36,638 nt of DNA, from assembly GCF_900109885.1 (NCBI RefSeq), contig NZ_FOBS01000030.1, positions 1 to 36,638 on the forward strand, in the 5' to 3' direction. Made by a program: the position numbers and the translations under genes. How positions within the stretch are numbered: the stretch's first letter is position 1; the number at the start of each line of letters is the position of its first letter. Positions 7,005-15,036 of this stretch are shown piece after piece. The notes beneath the pieces are model-generated. The model was not told the origin of the DNA. It saw nothing but the letters and a program-made list of their open reading frames with translations, and did not search any database. The stretch is from Syntrophus gentianae. Its GTDB lineage: Bacteria; Desulfobacterota; Syntrophia; Syntrophales; Syntrophaceae.

Positions 7005-10000
7005 CTATGCCTCTGCCAGCGCCGCTTCGGCAGCCCCGAGGACCAGTTCCTTGGAACCCGCCGCGTCGATCTGGTTCATAAGCTCGACATCGGTATAATG
7101 CTTCAGTTGGATCGCCCCGGTCGGGCATTTGGAGTTACACAGGCCGCATCCCTTGCAGAGGACGGCGATGACCGAGGCCTTTTTGCCCTGCCTGGTCTCC
7201 TTGAACTCGACCGCGCCGTACGTACAAGCCGGGATGCAGGCCCCGCAGGCCATGCACATCTTTTCGTTCACCGAGCAGACGGAACCCGAGGCGACAACGG
7301 TATCATTGGCCAGCAGGGTCAAGGCCCTTCCGGCGGCCCCGTAAGCCTGGGCAATCGTTTCCGAGATATGCTTGGGATAGTGTGCGATTCCGCAGAGGTA
7401 AATCCCTTCCGCGGCGAAGTCGACGGGTCGTAATTTGACATGGGCTTCCTGGCAGAAACCATCCGGACCCAGGGCCACCTTGAATTTATTGGATATTTCC
7501 TGGCTTTCCGCCGAAGGAACCGTGGCAACGGACAGGATGAGGAAATCGGCATCGAGGGCCAGGTTCTGCTTCAGAATCGGATCGGCCGCGGTCACCCGCA
7601 GAACCGGCCTTCCCTCCTCTTCGACGGCTTCCACCTGGGGGGGATTTTCCGGCTCATAGCGGACGAATTTGACATCTTTCTCGGAAGCGTCCCGGTAATA
7701 ATTCTCGAAATACCGATAGGTCCTCATATCCCGGAAAAGAATGGAGATTTCCATCTGGGGATTGTTCTCCTTCAGCTTCAGGGCATTCTTGATGGCATGG
7801 CTGCAGCAGATCCGGGCGCAGTAATTCCGGTCCTCGTTCCGGCAGCCTACACACTGGATCATCACCATACTCTCGGCAGAAACGATCTTCTCTTCTCCCT
7901 GGGCGATCCGGCCCTCCAGCTCCAACTGGGTCATGACCCGCTCATCCTGGCCGTAGAGGTATTCCGTGGGTTTGTATTCGTCGGCGCCAATGGCGAGAAC
8001 GGTGGCCCCATGTTTGATCACCGATGTTCCCCGGCCGTTCTGTACCGTGGTCGTGAAGTTCCCCACGTAACCGGTCGTCTCCGGAATGGTCGCTCCCGTA
8101 TAGACATGGATCGTGGGATTGGAATAAACCTGCTGGATCAGATCCTGCACATAGGCCTGAACATCCAGCCCTTCCAGAGTGTAATGAAGCCGTTTCGCCA
8201 GCCCTCCCAGTTCTTTTTCCTTTTCCACCAGAAAGACCTCGTGTCTCTGCTTGGCAATAGAGAGAGCCGCGATCATGCCGGCAATTCCGCCACCGACCAC
8301 GAGCGCCCTCTTGTCAACGGGAAGGTCGAACTCCTGAAGGGGTTCCAGAAAGTGGGCGCGGGCAACGGACATCCGGATGATATCCTCCGCCTTCTCCGTG
8401 GCCGCTTCCTTCTCCTTCGAGTGGACCCAGGAGCAATGCTCGCGGATATTCGCCATGTCATAGTAATACTGGTTGATCCCCGCTTCCCGGAGGGTGTCGC
8501 GGAAGAGCGGTTCATGGGTCCGCGGAGTGCAGGCGGCAACGATCACACGGTTAAGCCCTCTTTCCTCGATGTCCTTTGCCAGCATGGCCGCGGCTTCCGT
8601 CGAGCAGATGAAGAGGCTTTCTTCAGCGTGAACCACGTGTGGCAGGGTCAGGGAATATTGAACCGTCTGGGGAACATTGACGATCCTACCGATATTGGCC
8701 CCACAGTGACAGACATAGACGCCGATCCTTGGCTCCTCCTGCGAGACGTCCTTTTCCGGGGGATAGACCCTTTCTTTGGAAAGGTTTCCGCGCCGGTAAG
8801 AGAGGATTTCGCCGCACATGGAACCGGCGCCGCTGGCGCCCAGTACCCCTTCGGGAATATCCATGGGACCGATGAAAGCGCCGCTGACGAAGATTCCCGG
8901 GCGCGTCGTCTCCAGGGGATTGGCGGGACCGGTTTTGCAGAAGCCGTGATCGTTGAGTTCAATTCCGAAGGCCTGGGCAATTTTCTCTACATTGCGGGGA
9001 GGAACCAGGCCGACGGAAAGAACCACCATGTCGAATTCTTCCTCTTTGACGCCCTCAGGGGTCGTGTACCGTACGGTGACATTCTTCGTGACCGGGTCTT
9101 CCCGGACGATGGAAGCATAACTGCGGATAAAGCGGATTCCGGGAAGGTTCTCCGTTCTCTGGTAAAACCGCTCGAAATCCTTGCCGTAGGAACGGATATC
9201 GTTATGGAAGATGGTACAATTGGCCCCGTCGTCATGATCCTTGGTCAGAATCACCTGTTTCTGGGTATAGGTGCAGCAGACCGCGGAGCAATAGCTGTTG
9301 TCGCCCGGCGTGACCCGCCGGGAACCGACACAGTGAATCCAGGCGACATTGTGGGGATGCCTCAGGTCGGAGGCGCGCAATATTTCCCCTTCATGGGGGC
9401 CTGTGGCGCAGAGGAGCCGCTCGTAGTCAAGGCCGGTGACCACATTGGCGAAATCGTCGTAATGATATTCCTCCTTCGCCCGGGGATCATAGGCCTCGAT
9501 GCCCGGAGACACGATAATCGCCCCGACCTTTATTTCCATTTTCTCCGGTTTTTGACTGAAATCGATGGCCTTGGATTGACAGACTCCCACACAGATATGG
9601 CACTTATCCTCTTTCAGATAAAGGCAGCTCTCATCGATATAGGGAACCAGGGGAATGGCCTGAGCGAAGTAGATATGGACGGCTTTGTTCTTCGAGATCT
9701 CCTGATTGAATTTATCGGGATACACGACCGGGCAGTATTCCACGCAGGTGGTGCAGCCCGTGCATTTGCTCTCGTCAATATACCTGGGCTTCTTCACGAC
9801 GGTGACGGTGAAGTCTCCCGCTTCCCCCTCCACGCTCTCCACCTCGGCATAGGTGATCATCTCGATATTGGGATGCCGCTTGCATTCAACGAATTTGGGA
9901 GATTCGATGCACATGGAGCAGTCGTTGGTGGGAAAGGTCTTGTCGAGATGGGCCATCTTTCCGCCGACGGTCGGCGATTTCTCGACAAAATAGACCTTGA

Positions 10001-10124
10001 ACCCCGCCGTGCCGAGATCGAGGGCAGCCTGGATGCCGCTGATCCCTCCACCGACAATCATGACGTCGCCAAAATTACGGTCCGTTAAACTTTTGCACAG
10101 TTGTTCAACTTGTTCTTTTTCCAT
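7005..10124 (-). CDS. hdrA: HdrA-like FAD/Fe-S protein, long duplicated form
   Basis: A 1039-residue relative of heterodisulfide reductase subunit A, the FAD protein of electron-bifurcating complexes. In order: FAD-binding GGGISG at residues 25-30; the HdrA cluster region with CSMC (69-72) and C81; a ferredoxin-type CTGCTTCVEYCP from 121; a second Cys group CHICVGVC near 180; a second dinucleotide-binding GGGIAG near 605 followed by a second HdrA-like half; then two [4Fe-4S] motifs near 958 (CMACGACIPAC) and 991 (CKGCGLCNSKCP). Typical methanogen HdrA is about 650 residues, so this is the long bacterial type with two nucleotide-binding halves. I start it at ATG 10124 (AAGGGG nine bases upstream); a TTG at 10145 is possible. 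HdrB and HdrC are absent, so the physiological oxidant is unknown. Confidence 0.85.
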   Translation of the reverse strand: MEKEQVEQLCKSLTDRNFGDVMIVGGGISGIQAALDLGTAGFKVYFVEKSPTVGGKMAHLDKTFPTNDCSMCIESPKFVECKRHPNIEMITYAEVESVEGEAGDFTVTVVKKPRYIDESKCTGCTTCVEYCPVVYPDKFNQEISKNKAVHIYFAQAIPLVPYIDESCLYLKEDKCHICVGVCQSKAIDFSQKPEKMEIKVGAIIVSPGIEAYDPRAKEEYHYDDFANVVTGLDYERLLCATGPHEGEILRASDLRHPHNVAWIHCVGSRRVTPGDNSYCSAVCCTYTQKQVILTKDHDDGANCTIFHNDIRSYGKDFERFYQRTENLPGIRFIRSYASIVREDPVTKNVTVRYTTPEGVKEEEFDMVVLSVGLVPPRNVEKIAQAFGIELNDHGFCKTGPANPLETTRPGIFVSGAFIGPMDIPEGVLGASGAGSMCGEILSYRRGNLSKERVYPPEKDVSQEEPRIGVYVCHCGANIGRIVNVPQTVQYSLTLPHVVHAEESLFICSTEAAAMLAKDIEERGLNRVIVAACTPRTHEPLFRDTLREAGINQYYYDMANIREHCSWVHSKEKEAATEKAEDIIRMSVARAHFLEPLQEFDLPVDKRALVVGGGIAGMIAALSIAKQRHEVFLVEKEKELGGLAKRLHYTLEGLDVQAYVQDLIQQVYSNPTIHVYTGATIPETTGYVGNFTTTVQNGRGTSVIKHGATVLAIGADEYKPTEYLYGQDERVMTQLELEGRIAQGEEKIVSAESMVMIQCVGCRNEDRNYCARICCSHAIKNALKLKENNPQMEISILFRDMRTYRYFENYYRDASEKDVKFVRYEPENPPQVEAVEEEGRPVLRVTAADPILKQNLALDADFLILSVATVPSAESQEISNKFKVALGPDGFCQEAHVKLRPVDFAAEGIYLCGIAHYPKHISETIAQAYGAAGRALTLLANDTVVASGSVCSVNEKMCMACGACIPACTYGAVEFKETRQGKKASVIAVLCKGCGLCNSKCPTGAIQLKHYTDVELMNQIDAAGSKELVLGAAEAALAEA

Positions 10125-10527
10125 TTCTCCATACCCCTTCTTCAAAGATGTTCGTTAAATGGCCTGGTTCCGATTTCCTTAAAACAATTCCCGTTTCTCG
10201 CCTTCTCCTTTCCAGGAACGGGAGGGTTTGCCGTTTCCGACAACGTCCATCGTCCCGTGTTTTCTGATCGAAAACGATTGTGCAAAGGGTGCTGAAGCCC
10301 ACAGAAAGAGGGGTATTCAACACGGACGGGAAGAAAAGCCGGACTCAGCAAGGCGCGAAGTGCGCGCGGAACATCCGGTGACGTCACGTTTTTTTCAAGG
10401 AATTAATTTCGGGGAAATGCGGTTTGGATTTGGATGACCAAACGTGGCTTTCTCCCCGTACTCCGCCGCTTTCACCACGGCAGGACGGGGCGGGGCCTAG
10501 TCGGTCTGCAGGAGGAAAGGAGCGGAA

Positions 10528-10569
10528 AAGCGCATTCTAGAGAACCGTCCAAGTTCTCTAGAGGCGCTT
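10528..10569 (-). terminator. Long hairpin, probable terminator or leader structure
   Basis: The arms AAGCGC + CTAGAGAAC (10528-10545) and GTTCTCTAG + GCGCTT (10553-10569) pair perfectly apart from a small ATT/AG internal loop, with a 7-base loop. On the minus strand a short T run (CTTTTCC) follows. It lies about 215 bases beyond the NifB-like gene and 400 bases upstream of hdrA, so it may end the upstream operon or form a long hdrA leader structure. Confidence 0.5.
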
Positions 10570-10699
10570 CATATCTGCTGTATGAAAATTAAAGTTAATC
10601 TATTCATCTTCCTGAATTTCTTTTCATTTCTCTGTATTGTCGAAAACCAGCTCAATCGCTGGATCGGAGTTACGGTAAGGTGGCTACTATATTATTACG

Positions 10700-10735
10700 A
10701 ATGCGTCAAATAGAAATATAGAATAGTATGACGCA
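10700..10735. promoter_or_regulatory. Dyad-containing motif also found at 26809
   Basis: AATGCGTCAAAT (10700-10711), four variable bases, ATAT, one base and GAATAGT (10721-10727) recur at 26809-26836 with the same spacing (23 of 28 positions identical). Here the motif is also part of a dyad, TGCGTCA (10702-10708) / TGACGCA (10729-10735). On the minus strand it includes TTGACG, a possible -35, though no good -10 follows. It is likely a regulator site upstream of hdrA. Confidence 0.4.
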
Positions 10736-10785
10736 AGTATTCATAAGATTAATAGCCATGAAGATTGAATTGCCCCTGCCTGCGG

Positions 10786-11637
10786 TCAGACATTCTCATG
10801 ATTTTTCGAACAGAGGAGACCGACCGCATCGGCCCGGCATCTCCGGCAGTGATACATCTGCGGGAGATGCCGGGAGGCCAGCGCCCGCATACGGACCATC
10901 TCGGCATCGGCAGGTGTTCCCAGACCTGCGAAGGGGGTATCCCGAACCGGGATCATAGGGATGCAGTTCATGACATCCGCTCCCCAGTCCGCCGCGTTCT
11001 CGGCGATCGCCGAAATATGGCCGGCATTGATTCCGGGGAGAACAACAGAATTGATCTTGACCATCATGCCTCGCCTCTTCAACATCGCAACTGCTTCCTG
11101 CTGGCGGAACAGAAGGATTTCGGCCGCGTCCAGGCCTCGATAGATCCGAGAATTCAGAGAAATCCAGGCGTAAATCCGCTGTCCGATAAGCGGATCGACG
11201 GCATTGACGGTGACGGTTATGTGGGTCACGCCGGAATCCGCCAGGTCATCGACATATTCGGCCAGATTCAGGCCATTGGTGGAAATGCAGAGGAGCAGAT
11301 CCGGGTAAGCGGCATGCACGGCGCGGATCGTTTCGAGGGTTCGTTCCGGGTCGCACAGGGGGTCTCCCGGTCCGGCGATCCCCACCACGGAGATATCCGA
11401 TCTCGTTTTCAAAAGCCGATCCAGATACATCAGGGCTTCCGCTGGTTCAAAGATGCGGCTGGTCACTCCCGGACGGCTTTCGTTGGCGCAATCGTAGAGC
11501 CGGTTGCAGAAGTTGCATTGAACGTTGCAATGAGGCGCCACGGGCAGATGGACACGTCCCCAGCGTGCACTCGCGCTCCCGTAAAAGCAGGGATGCTCCG
11601 AAAGGGCCCTTCGTTCACACAGTCCACTTTGAATCAT
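10786..11637 (-). CDS. NifB-like radical SAM protein (no NifX domain)
   Basis: A 283-residue radical SAM enzyme. HPCF at 15-18, the SAM-cluster motif CNVQCNFC (C37, C41, C44) followed by NRLYDC(A)NESRPGV, and the C-terminal CRRCRADAVGLL (C264, C267) are the diagnostic pieces of NifB. NifB builds the carbide-containing 8Fe core of nitrogenase cofactor from two [4Fe-4S] clusters and SAM. It lacks the C-terminal NifX/NafY domain, as in archaeal and other short NifB. No nitrogenase structural genes are in the window. I start it at ATG 11637, just after the upstream stop (11639); an upstream in-frame start at 11673 would overlap. It is last in an operon with a ModA-like binding protein, suggesting Mo or related metal chemistry. 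Confidence 0.75.
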   Translation of the reverse strand: MIQSGLCERRALSEHPCFYGSASARWGRVHLPVAPHCNVQCNFCNRLYDCANESRPGVTSRIFEPAEALMYLDRLLKTRSDISVVGIAGPGDPLCDPERTLETIRAVHAAYPDLLLCISTNGLNLAEYVDDLADSGVTHITVTVNAVDPLIGQRIYAWISLNSRIYRGLDAAEILLFRQQEAVAMLKRRGMMVKINSVVLPGINAGHISAIAENAADWGADVMNCIPMIPVRDTPFAGLGTPADAEMVRMRALASRHLPQMYHCRRCRADAVGLLCSKNHENV

Positions 11638-11638
11638 C

Positions 11639-12403
11639 TCATTTTCGCTTTCTGCCGAATTGAATCGCATCAACGGGGCAGGTTTTCAGACAGTCGCCAC
11701 AGTTGGTGCAGTTGACTTCATCTGGACGCGTCCCCATCTCGCAGACCCGCAAACAGGCATCGCAGTCGTTGCAGGCGCTGGTCTTGAAAACCCGGAACAG
11801 GGCAATGCGCTTGACGAGCTCCAGCAGGCCGCCGGTTGGACAGGCAAAGCGGCACCATAGATTGGCGACGATCAATCCTGCCGCGACCAGTCCAAGAACG
11901 ACAAAGGTGCGGGTCAGCCAGAAAGGAGAGGCATGTTCGAAGGAAAGGCGGATTGCGTTCCAGAATTCCCCGATCCGGATCGGGACCATCGACCGGGGGT
12001 TGTGATAACCAAGCCACAGGACCAGGGCGGCGGGCAATCCAACCCCAAGCCCCAGAGGGGCGATCTTCAGGAAGCGGTTCCGGGTGCGAAGCTTGAAAAT
12101 CGCGATCTTTCCGATCAGCTGGTTGACCAGGCCGCCGGGACAGAGCCAGCCGCAGAAGGCCCGGCCGAAGAGGATGACGGAAAGGGGAAGGAAGAGCCAG
12201 AAGCCCCAGAAGAGAGTCGTAATCCTTCCCCAGCAGGTGAGGACCGGGCAGTTCTGACAATCGACAAACGGAACAAGGAAAGGGCACCGGAAGATCCCGT
12301 AAAAGGACCATTGGCCCAGGACGGCGAGCATGCCTGCCTGGGTCGCCCTGCGAATCCACGGAAGAACTTTGCGGGCTTTTAACTTTACATCGCTCTCAGA
12401 CAT
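11639..12403 (-). CDS. NapH/NosR-like membrane Fe-S electron-transfer protein
   Basis: A 254-residue integral membrane protein with about four hydrophobic helices. It carries the duplicated membrane Cys motif of the NapH/NosR/RdxA group (CGWLCPGG near 87-94 and CRFACPTGG near 185-193). A C-terminal double [4Fe-4S] ferredoxin follows (CNDCDACLRVC and CTNCGDCLKTCP). FRCPFLVPFVDCQNCPV near 39-53 is the N-terminal periplasmic Cys loop. Such proteins move electrons between the quinone pool and periplasmic or cytoplasmic Fe-S partners. It overlaps the binding-protein gene (stop 12396) and precedes the NifB-like gene by one base, so the three are translationally coupled. Partner and direction are unknown. 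Confidence 0.8.
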   Translation of the reverse strand: MSESDVKLKARKVLPWIRRATQAGMLAVLGQWSFYGIFRCPFLVPFVDCQNCPVLTCWGRITTLFWGFWLFLPLSVILFGRAFCGWLCPGGLVNQLIGKIAIFKLRTRNRFLKIAPLGLGVGLPAALVLWLGYHNPRSMVPIRIGEFWNAIRLSFEHASPFWLTRTFVVLGLVAAGLIVANLWCRFACPTGGLLELVKRIALFRVFKTSACNDCDACLRVCEMGTRPDEVNCTNCGDCLKTCPVDAIQFGRKRK

Positions 12404-13256
12404 CTCTCACCCCCAGCTTTTCAATCAGCATCCGGCCTTTTTCAGAGGCAGCCGGAATGAAGCCCTGCCGCTCGAAGATCGCCTGCGCTTCGTCGGAGCA
12501 CATAAATTGAACATAGTCATCGGCAAGGGCACGATCTTTCGCGTATTTCATGACCCCGATGGTGAACGTCAGCGGTCCCGGCGGAAAGAAGTTCTCCTGG
12601 ATGGGGATGACTTCCACTTTTCCCTCAAATTGCGCCATGCGCGTCATTCGCCGCTCCACGATGGAGGCCTTTCCTTCCCCGGCGATGATCTCCGGCATCA
12701 TCTTGATCACGCAGCTCTCCTTCTCAACCGTGTTCTTGAGAACCGCCTGGTCGATTTTCGCCTTCTTGAGGATGCCCATCACCGCGTCGCCGCCCGGCGG
12801 AGAGGCGCCAAGGGGCAGGATCACCGGCACGCCCGGACGGGCCAGGTCCTCTACCGATTTAATGCCGGCAGGGTTCCCCAAGGGCGTGATTATTACGTAC
12901 TCGGTAAAACACAGGGGACGGAAATAAAGCATCTTCTTTGCCGCCTTCAGGCTTTTGGCAAGTTTCAGCACACGCCCGGCAAAGACCTCCGTGACGGCCC
13001 CTCCCAGCAGCGATTTGCCCAGCGCCGCCGCAAAAGCCCCGGTATATTCAATCTTTATCCCGGCTCTCTTCTCGTAGATACGGTTCGCAGGATTCATGGC
13101 TTCCGCCAGTCCCCCGCAGGACCAGACCTTCAGCGAATCGGCCTGAAACCGCCCTGCCGACAGGAGGCCCGGCGTCATCGTCGCGGCGGCGACCGTTGAG
13201 GCCATGACCGTCTTCAGAAACGTCCTTCTCTCCATTCCGCTCTCTTTCTTTTCCAC
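12396..13256 (-). CDS. Tat-exported ModA-like substrate-binding protein
   Basis: A 286-residue periplasmic solute-binding protein of the molybdate/tungstate-like type. The N-terminus carries a Tat signal (ERRTFLKT at 9-16, then a mild hydrophobic stretch to LLSAGRF). The mature part begins with the LKVWSCGGLAEAM oxyanion-binding strand, and later has PLGASPPGGDAVMGIL and IVERRMTRM. Near the C-terminus SDEAQAIFERQGFIPA is the usual closing motif of ModA proteins. No permease or ATPase follows; instead an Fe-S membrane protein and a NifB-like enzyme do. It may therefore be a binding partner of a redox system rather than of an ABC transporter. The start may be GTG 13256 or ATG 13235. Confidence 0.7.
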   Translation of the reverse strand: MEKKESGMERRTFLKTVMASTVAAATMTPGLLSAGRFQADSLKVWSCGGLAEAMNPANRIYEKRAGIKIEYTGAFAAALGKSLLGGAVTEVFAGRVLKLAKSLKAAKKMLYFRPLCFTEYVIITPLGNPAGIKSVEDLARPGVPVILPLGASPPGGDAVMGILKKAKIDQAVLKNTVEKESCVIKMMPEIIAGEGKASIVERRMTRMAQFEGKVEVIPIQENFFPPGPLTFTIGVMKYAKDRALADDYVQFMCSDEAQAIFERQGFIPAASEKGRMLIEKLGVRDV

Positions 13257-13270
13257 CTCTCTCTCCCCCT

Positions 13271-14230
13271 TTATGAAATTGGTCCCTCTCTGTTCAATTT
13301 TCTTAAAATGAGCAGCAGGCTGCCCGGCAGACTGGCCAGCATAACGATGAGCATGAAACCGAGCGATTGCGCCGTCGCCTGGGTCGCCGAGATCCCAACC
13401 GCCCCGTACAATACAATGGACGTTCCCTGATTCACCCCGATACCATTAATGGAGATCGGCAACATGGACACCGCGCTGACCAGCGGAACAAAGATCATCA
13501 GGAAAAGCATATCCGCGTTTATCCCCAAGGCTTTAAAGACGGCCAGGTGCACCGCCACAACCGCGGCCTGGAAGACCACAGACAGCAGCAGGACGCAGGC
13601 CAGTGTTTGTCTGTCGCGGACGGGCGCCTGCAGCGCCGATCTTGCCTCTTCCACGTTCAATCTTATTTTATCCGTATTGATAAAAGAAATTCGGCGGGTT
13701 AGATGACCGACCCAGCGGATATCCAGAGACGCCCAGACAAGCAAGCCGCATCCGATACAAAAAAATGCGACCATCCAGGCAAACCTGCCGGTCATGCGAA
13801 ATCCAAACAGCAAACCGGCAACGGCAGAAACGGCGAGGGTTGCCATCGCCAAAACCCGTTCGGCAATTACGGAGGCTATTGCCTTCGGTGTCTCGCCGGA
13901 AATACGGGCCACATCATAGGCTCGAAACACATCGCCGCCCATGCTGGTCGGCAGGAAATTATTCAGGAACAGGCCGATAAAGTAGGACGACGTGAGCATT
14001 GGAACCGTGACCCGGACCTTTTGGGATTCCAGAATCAGTTGCCATTTGTATGCGCTGATCATAACAGCGCCGAATGTAGTCAGCAACGCCACGGCCCACC
14101 AGGCAGGATCGGAAAAACGGAACAATTCAGCCGCTTTCGAACAGTCCAGCTTGAAAAAAATGACCGTCAATAAAGCCAGGCTTATCAGGAGTTTCAGGGC
14201 AACGCTGGCAGCGGAGGATTTTTTCTTCAC
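13271..14230 (-). CDS. Flippase-like / LPG synthase transmembrane-domain protein
   Basis: A 319-residue polytopic membrane protein of the lysylphosphatidylglycerol-synthase TM-region family (TIGR00374/UPF0104 type). Typical features are FFKLDCSKAAELFRFSDPAWW after the first helix, NNFLPTSMGGDVFRAYDVAR around residue 95, and SAVSMLPISINGIGVNQGTS near the C-terminus. Members are thought to move or help move lipids. It starts with GTG at 14230, whose first base is the last base of the upstream stop codon (TAG), so it is translationally coupled to the TVP38 gene. The stop is 14 bases before the binding-protein start. Confidence 0.8.
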   Translation of the reverse strand: MKKKSSAASVALKLLISLALLTVIFFKLDCSKAAELFRFSDPAWWAVALLTTFGAVMISAYKWQLILESQKVRVTVPMLTSSYFIGLFLNNFLPTSMGGDVFRAYDVARISGETPKAIASVIAERVLAMATLAVSAVAGLLFGFRMTGRFAWMVAFFCIGCGLLVWASLDIRWVGHLTRRISFINTDKIRLNVEEARSALQAPVRDRQTLACVLLLSVVFQAAVVAVHLAVFKALGINADMLFLMIFVPLVSAVSMLPISINGIGVNQGTSIVLYGAVGISATQATAQSLGFMLIVMLASLPGSLLLILRKLNREGPIS

Positions 14231-14928
14231 TATTTGGCTTCCATCAGGCGTCGTTCGAAACGTTTCTTCAATGCCGCGCTGATGATAACCAGCGAAGTCA
14301 CCACCGCAAAGACAAAGAAAAGAACCTTGACCGTGCCGGACGCGCTTTGGCCAAGGTAGGAATAGACGATCGTCGCCGGCAACTGGCCGATCCCCGTAGC
14401 CACAAAGAATCCTCGGAAGGACATGCCTGTCAGTCCGGCCCCGTAGCTGATCGGATCAAACGGCACGAAGGGAAGCAGGCGGGCGATGACAATCGCGTGC
14501 TTGCCGTACTTCTCAAAGAACTTGTCAGCCAACTCAAGACTGTGCGCACCTGCCAGTTTCTCCACCAACGGCCGCCCGAAGATTCGGGAAAGATAGAAAC
14601 ATAAAGCGGCTCCTGCCATGGCGCTGCTCCACGACAGGAGCGTTCCCCACCATGCGCCGAATACAAGTCCATTGGTAAAGGTAATCACAAAGGCAGGCAG
14701 CGGAGCGATCACCGATTGAAAAACCATCAGGAGGGCCGAGGTAACCGGCGCCCAGGGGCCGAAGGATAAAAAGTAAGCCTTAAGGGCTGGGACATCAGCC
14801 TTGGAAAGAATCTTGAAGGCGTTATTGACGAAGGCATTGATATCCGGGACAAAGAAATAAAGGACGGTCAGCACCGCGAAGGCCGAAACGGTTCCCACCA
14901 GCATATTTTTCTGAATTCTATCCACCAA
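14230..14928 (-). CDS. TVP38/TMEM64 (DedA-like) membrane protein
   Basis: A 232-residue membrane protein of the TVP38/TMEM64 (VTT/SNARE-associated) family, lipid-scramblase-like proteins related to DedA. The family core is visible as PLPAFVITFTNGLVFGAWWG, a GAALCFYLSRIFGRP segment, and RLLPFVPFDPISYGAGLTGM. It starts at TTG 14928 or GTG 14925, with AGGAGG eight bases before the TTG. It is the first gene of the five-gene operon running down to 10786. In E. coli, TVP38 proteins (YdjX, YdjZ) flank YdjY, a homologue of which appears to be at 24949. Confidence 0.8.
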   Translation of the reverse strand: MVDRIQKNMLVGTVSAFAVLTVLYFFVPDINAFVNNAFKILSKADVPALKAYFLSFGPWAPVTSALLMVFQSVIAPLPAFVITFTNGLVFGAWWGTLLSWSSAMAGAALCFYLSRIFGRPLVEKLAGAHSLELADKFFEKYGKHAIVIARLLPFVPFDPISYGAGLTGMSFRGFFVATGIGQLPATIVYSYLGQSASGTVKVLFFVFAVVTSLVIISAALKKRFERRLMEAK

Positions 14929-14993
14929 ATCTCATTCCTCCTGAATCCAATCTTGCTTACGATCGTTTATAAACCGTGAAGGCTGCGGCAACC

Positions 14994-15036
14994 GTAACGC
15001 CGGGATGGCAACAACACCTTTTCGTTCCCGGGTTAC
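14994..15036. repeat. Inverted repeat at the end of the CCG-domain gene
   Basis: GTAAC + CCGGGA (14994-14998, 15000-15005) pairs with TCCCGG + GTTAC (15026-15036), with one bulged base and a 20-base loop. It overlaps the stop codon at 15033-15035. There is no T-run, so it may be an intercistronic hairpin rather than a strong terminator. Confidence 0.4.

Larger units (their letters stand above)
10125..10785. other. Intergenic region between NifB-like gene and hdrA, with several dyads
   Basis: No gene is supported here. It contains an 8-10 base palindrome GTGACGTCAC at 10378-10387 next to a T-tract, a 15-base-arm hairpin at 10528-10569, and a dyad-bearing motif at 10700-10735 that is repeated near 26809. 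The hdrA promoter must be in this region, but no clear -35/-10 pair was found. Confidence 0.55.

Noticed and set aside
7440-10088. Long plus-strand frame of 882 codons opposite hdrA
   Set aside because: It lies entirely antisense to the clear HdrA gene, is Gly/Asp/His/Arg-rich without motifs, and has no ribosome site. It is a codon-bias shadow of a G+C-rich gene.
10765-11715. Plus-strand 316-residue frame
   Set aside because: It is antisense to the NifB-like gene, with Arg/His/Asp-rich shadow composition and no ribosome site.
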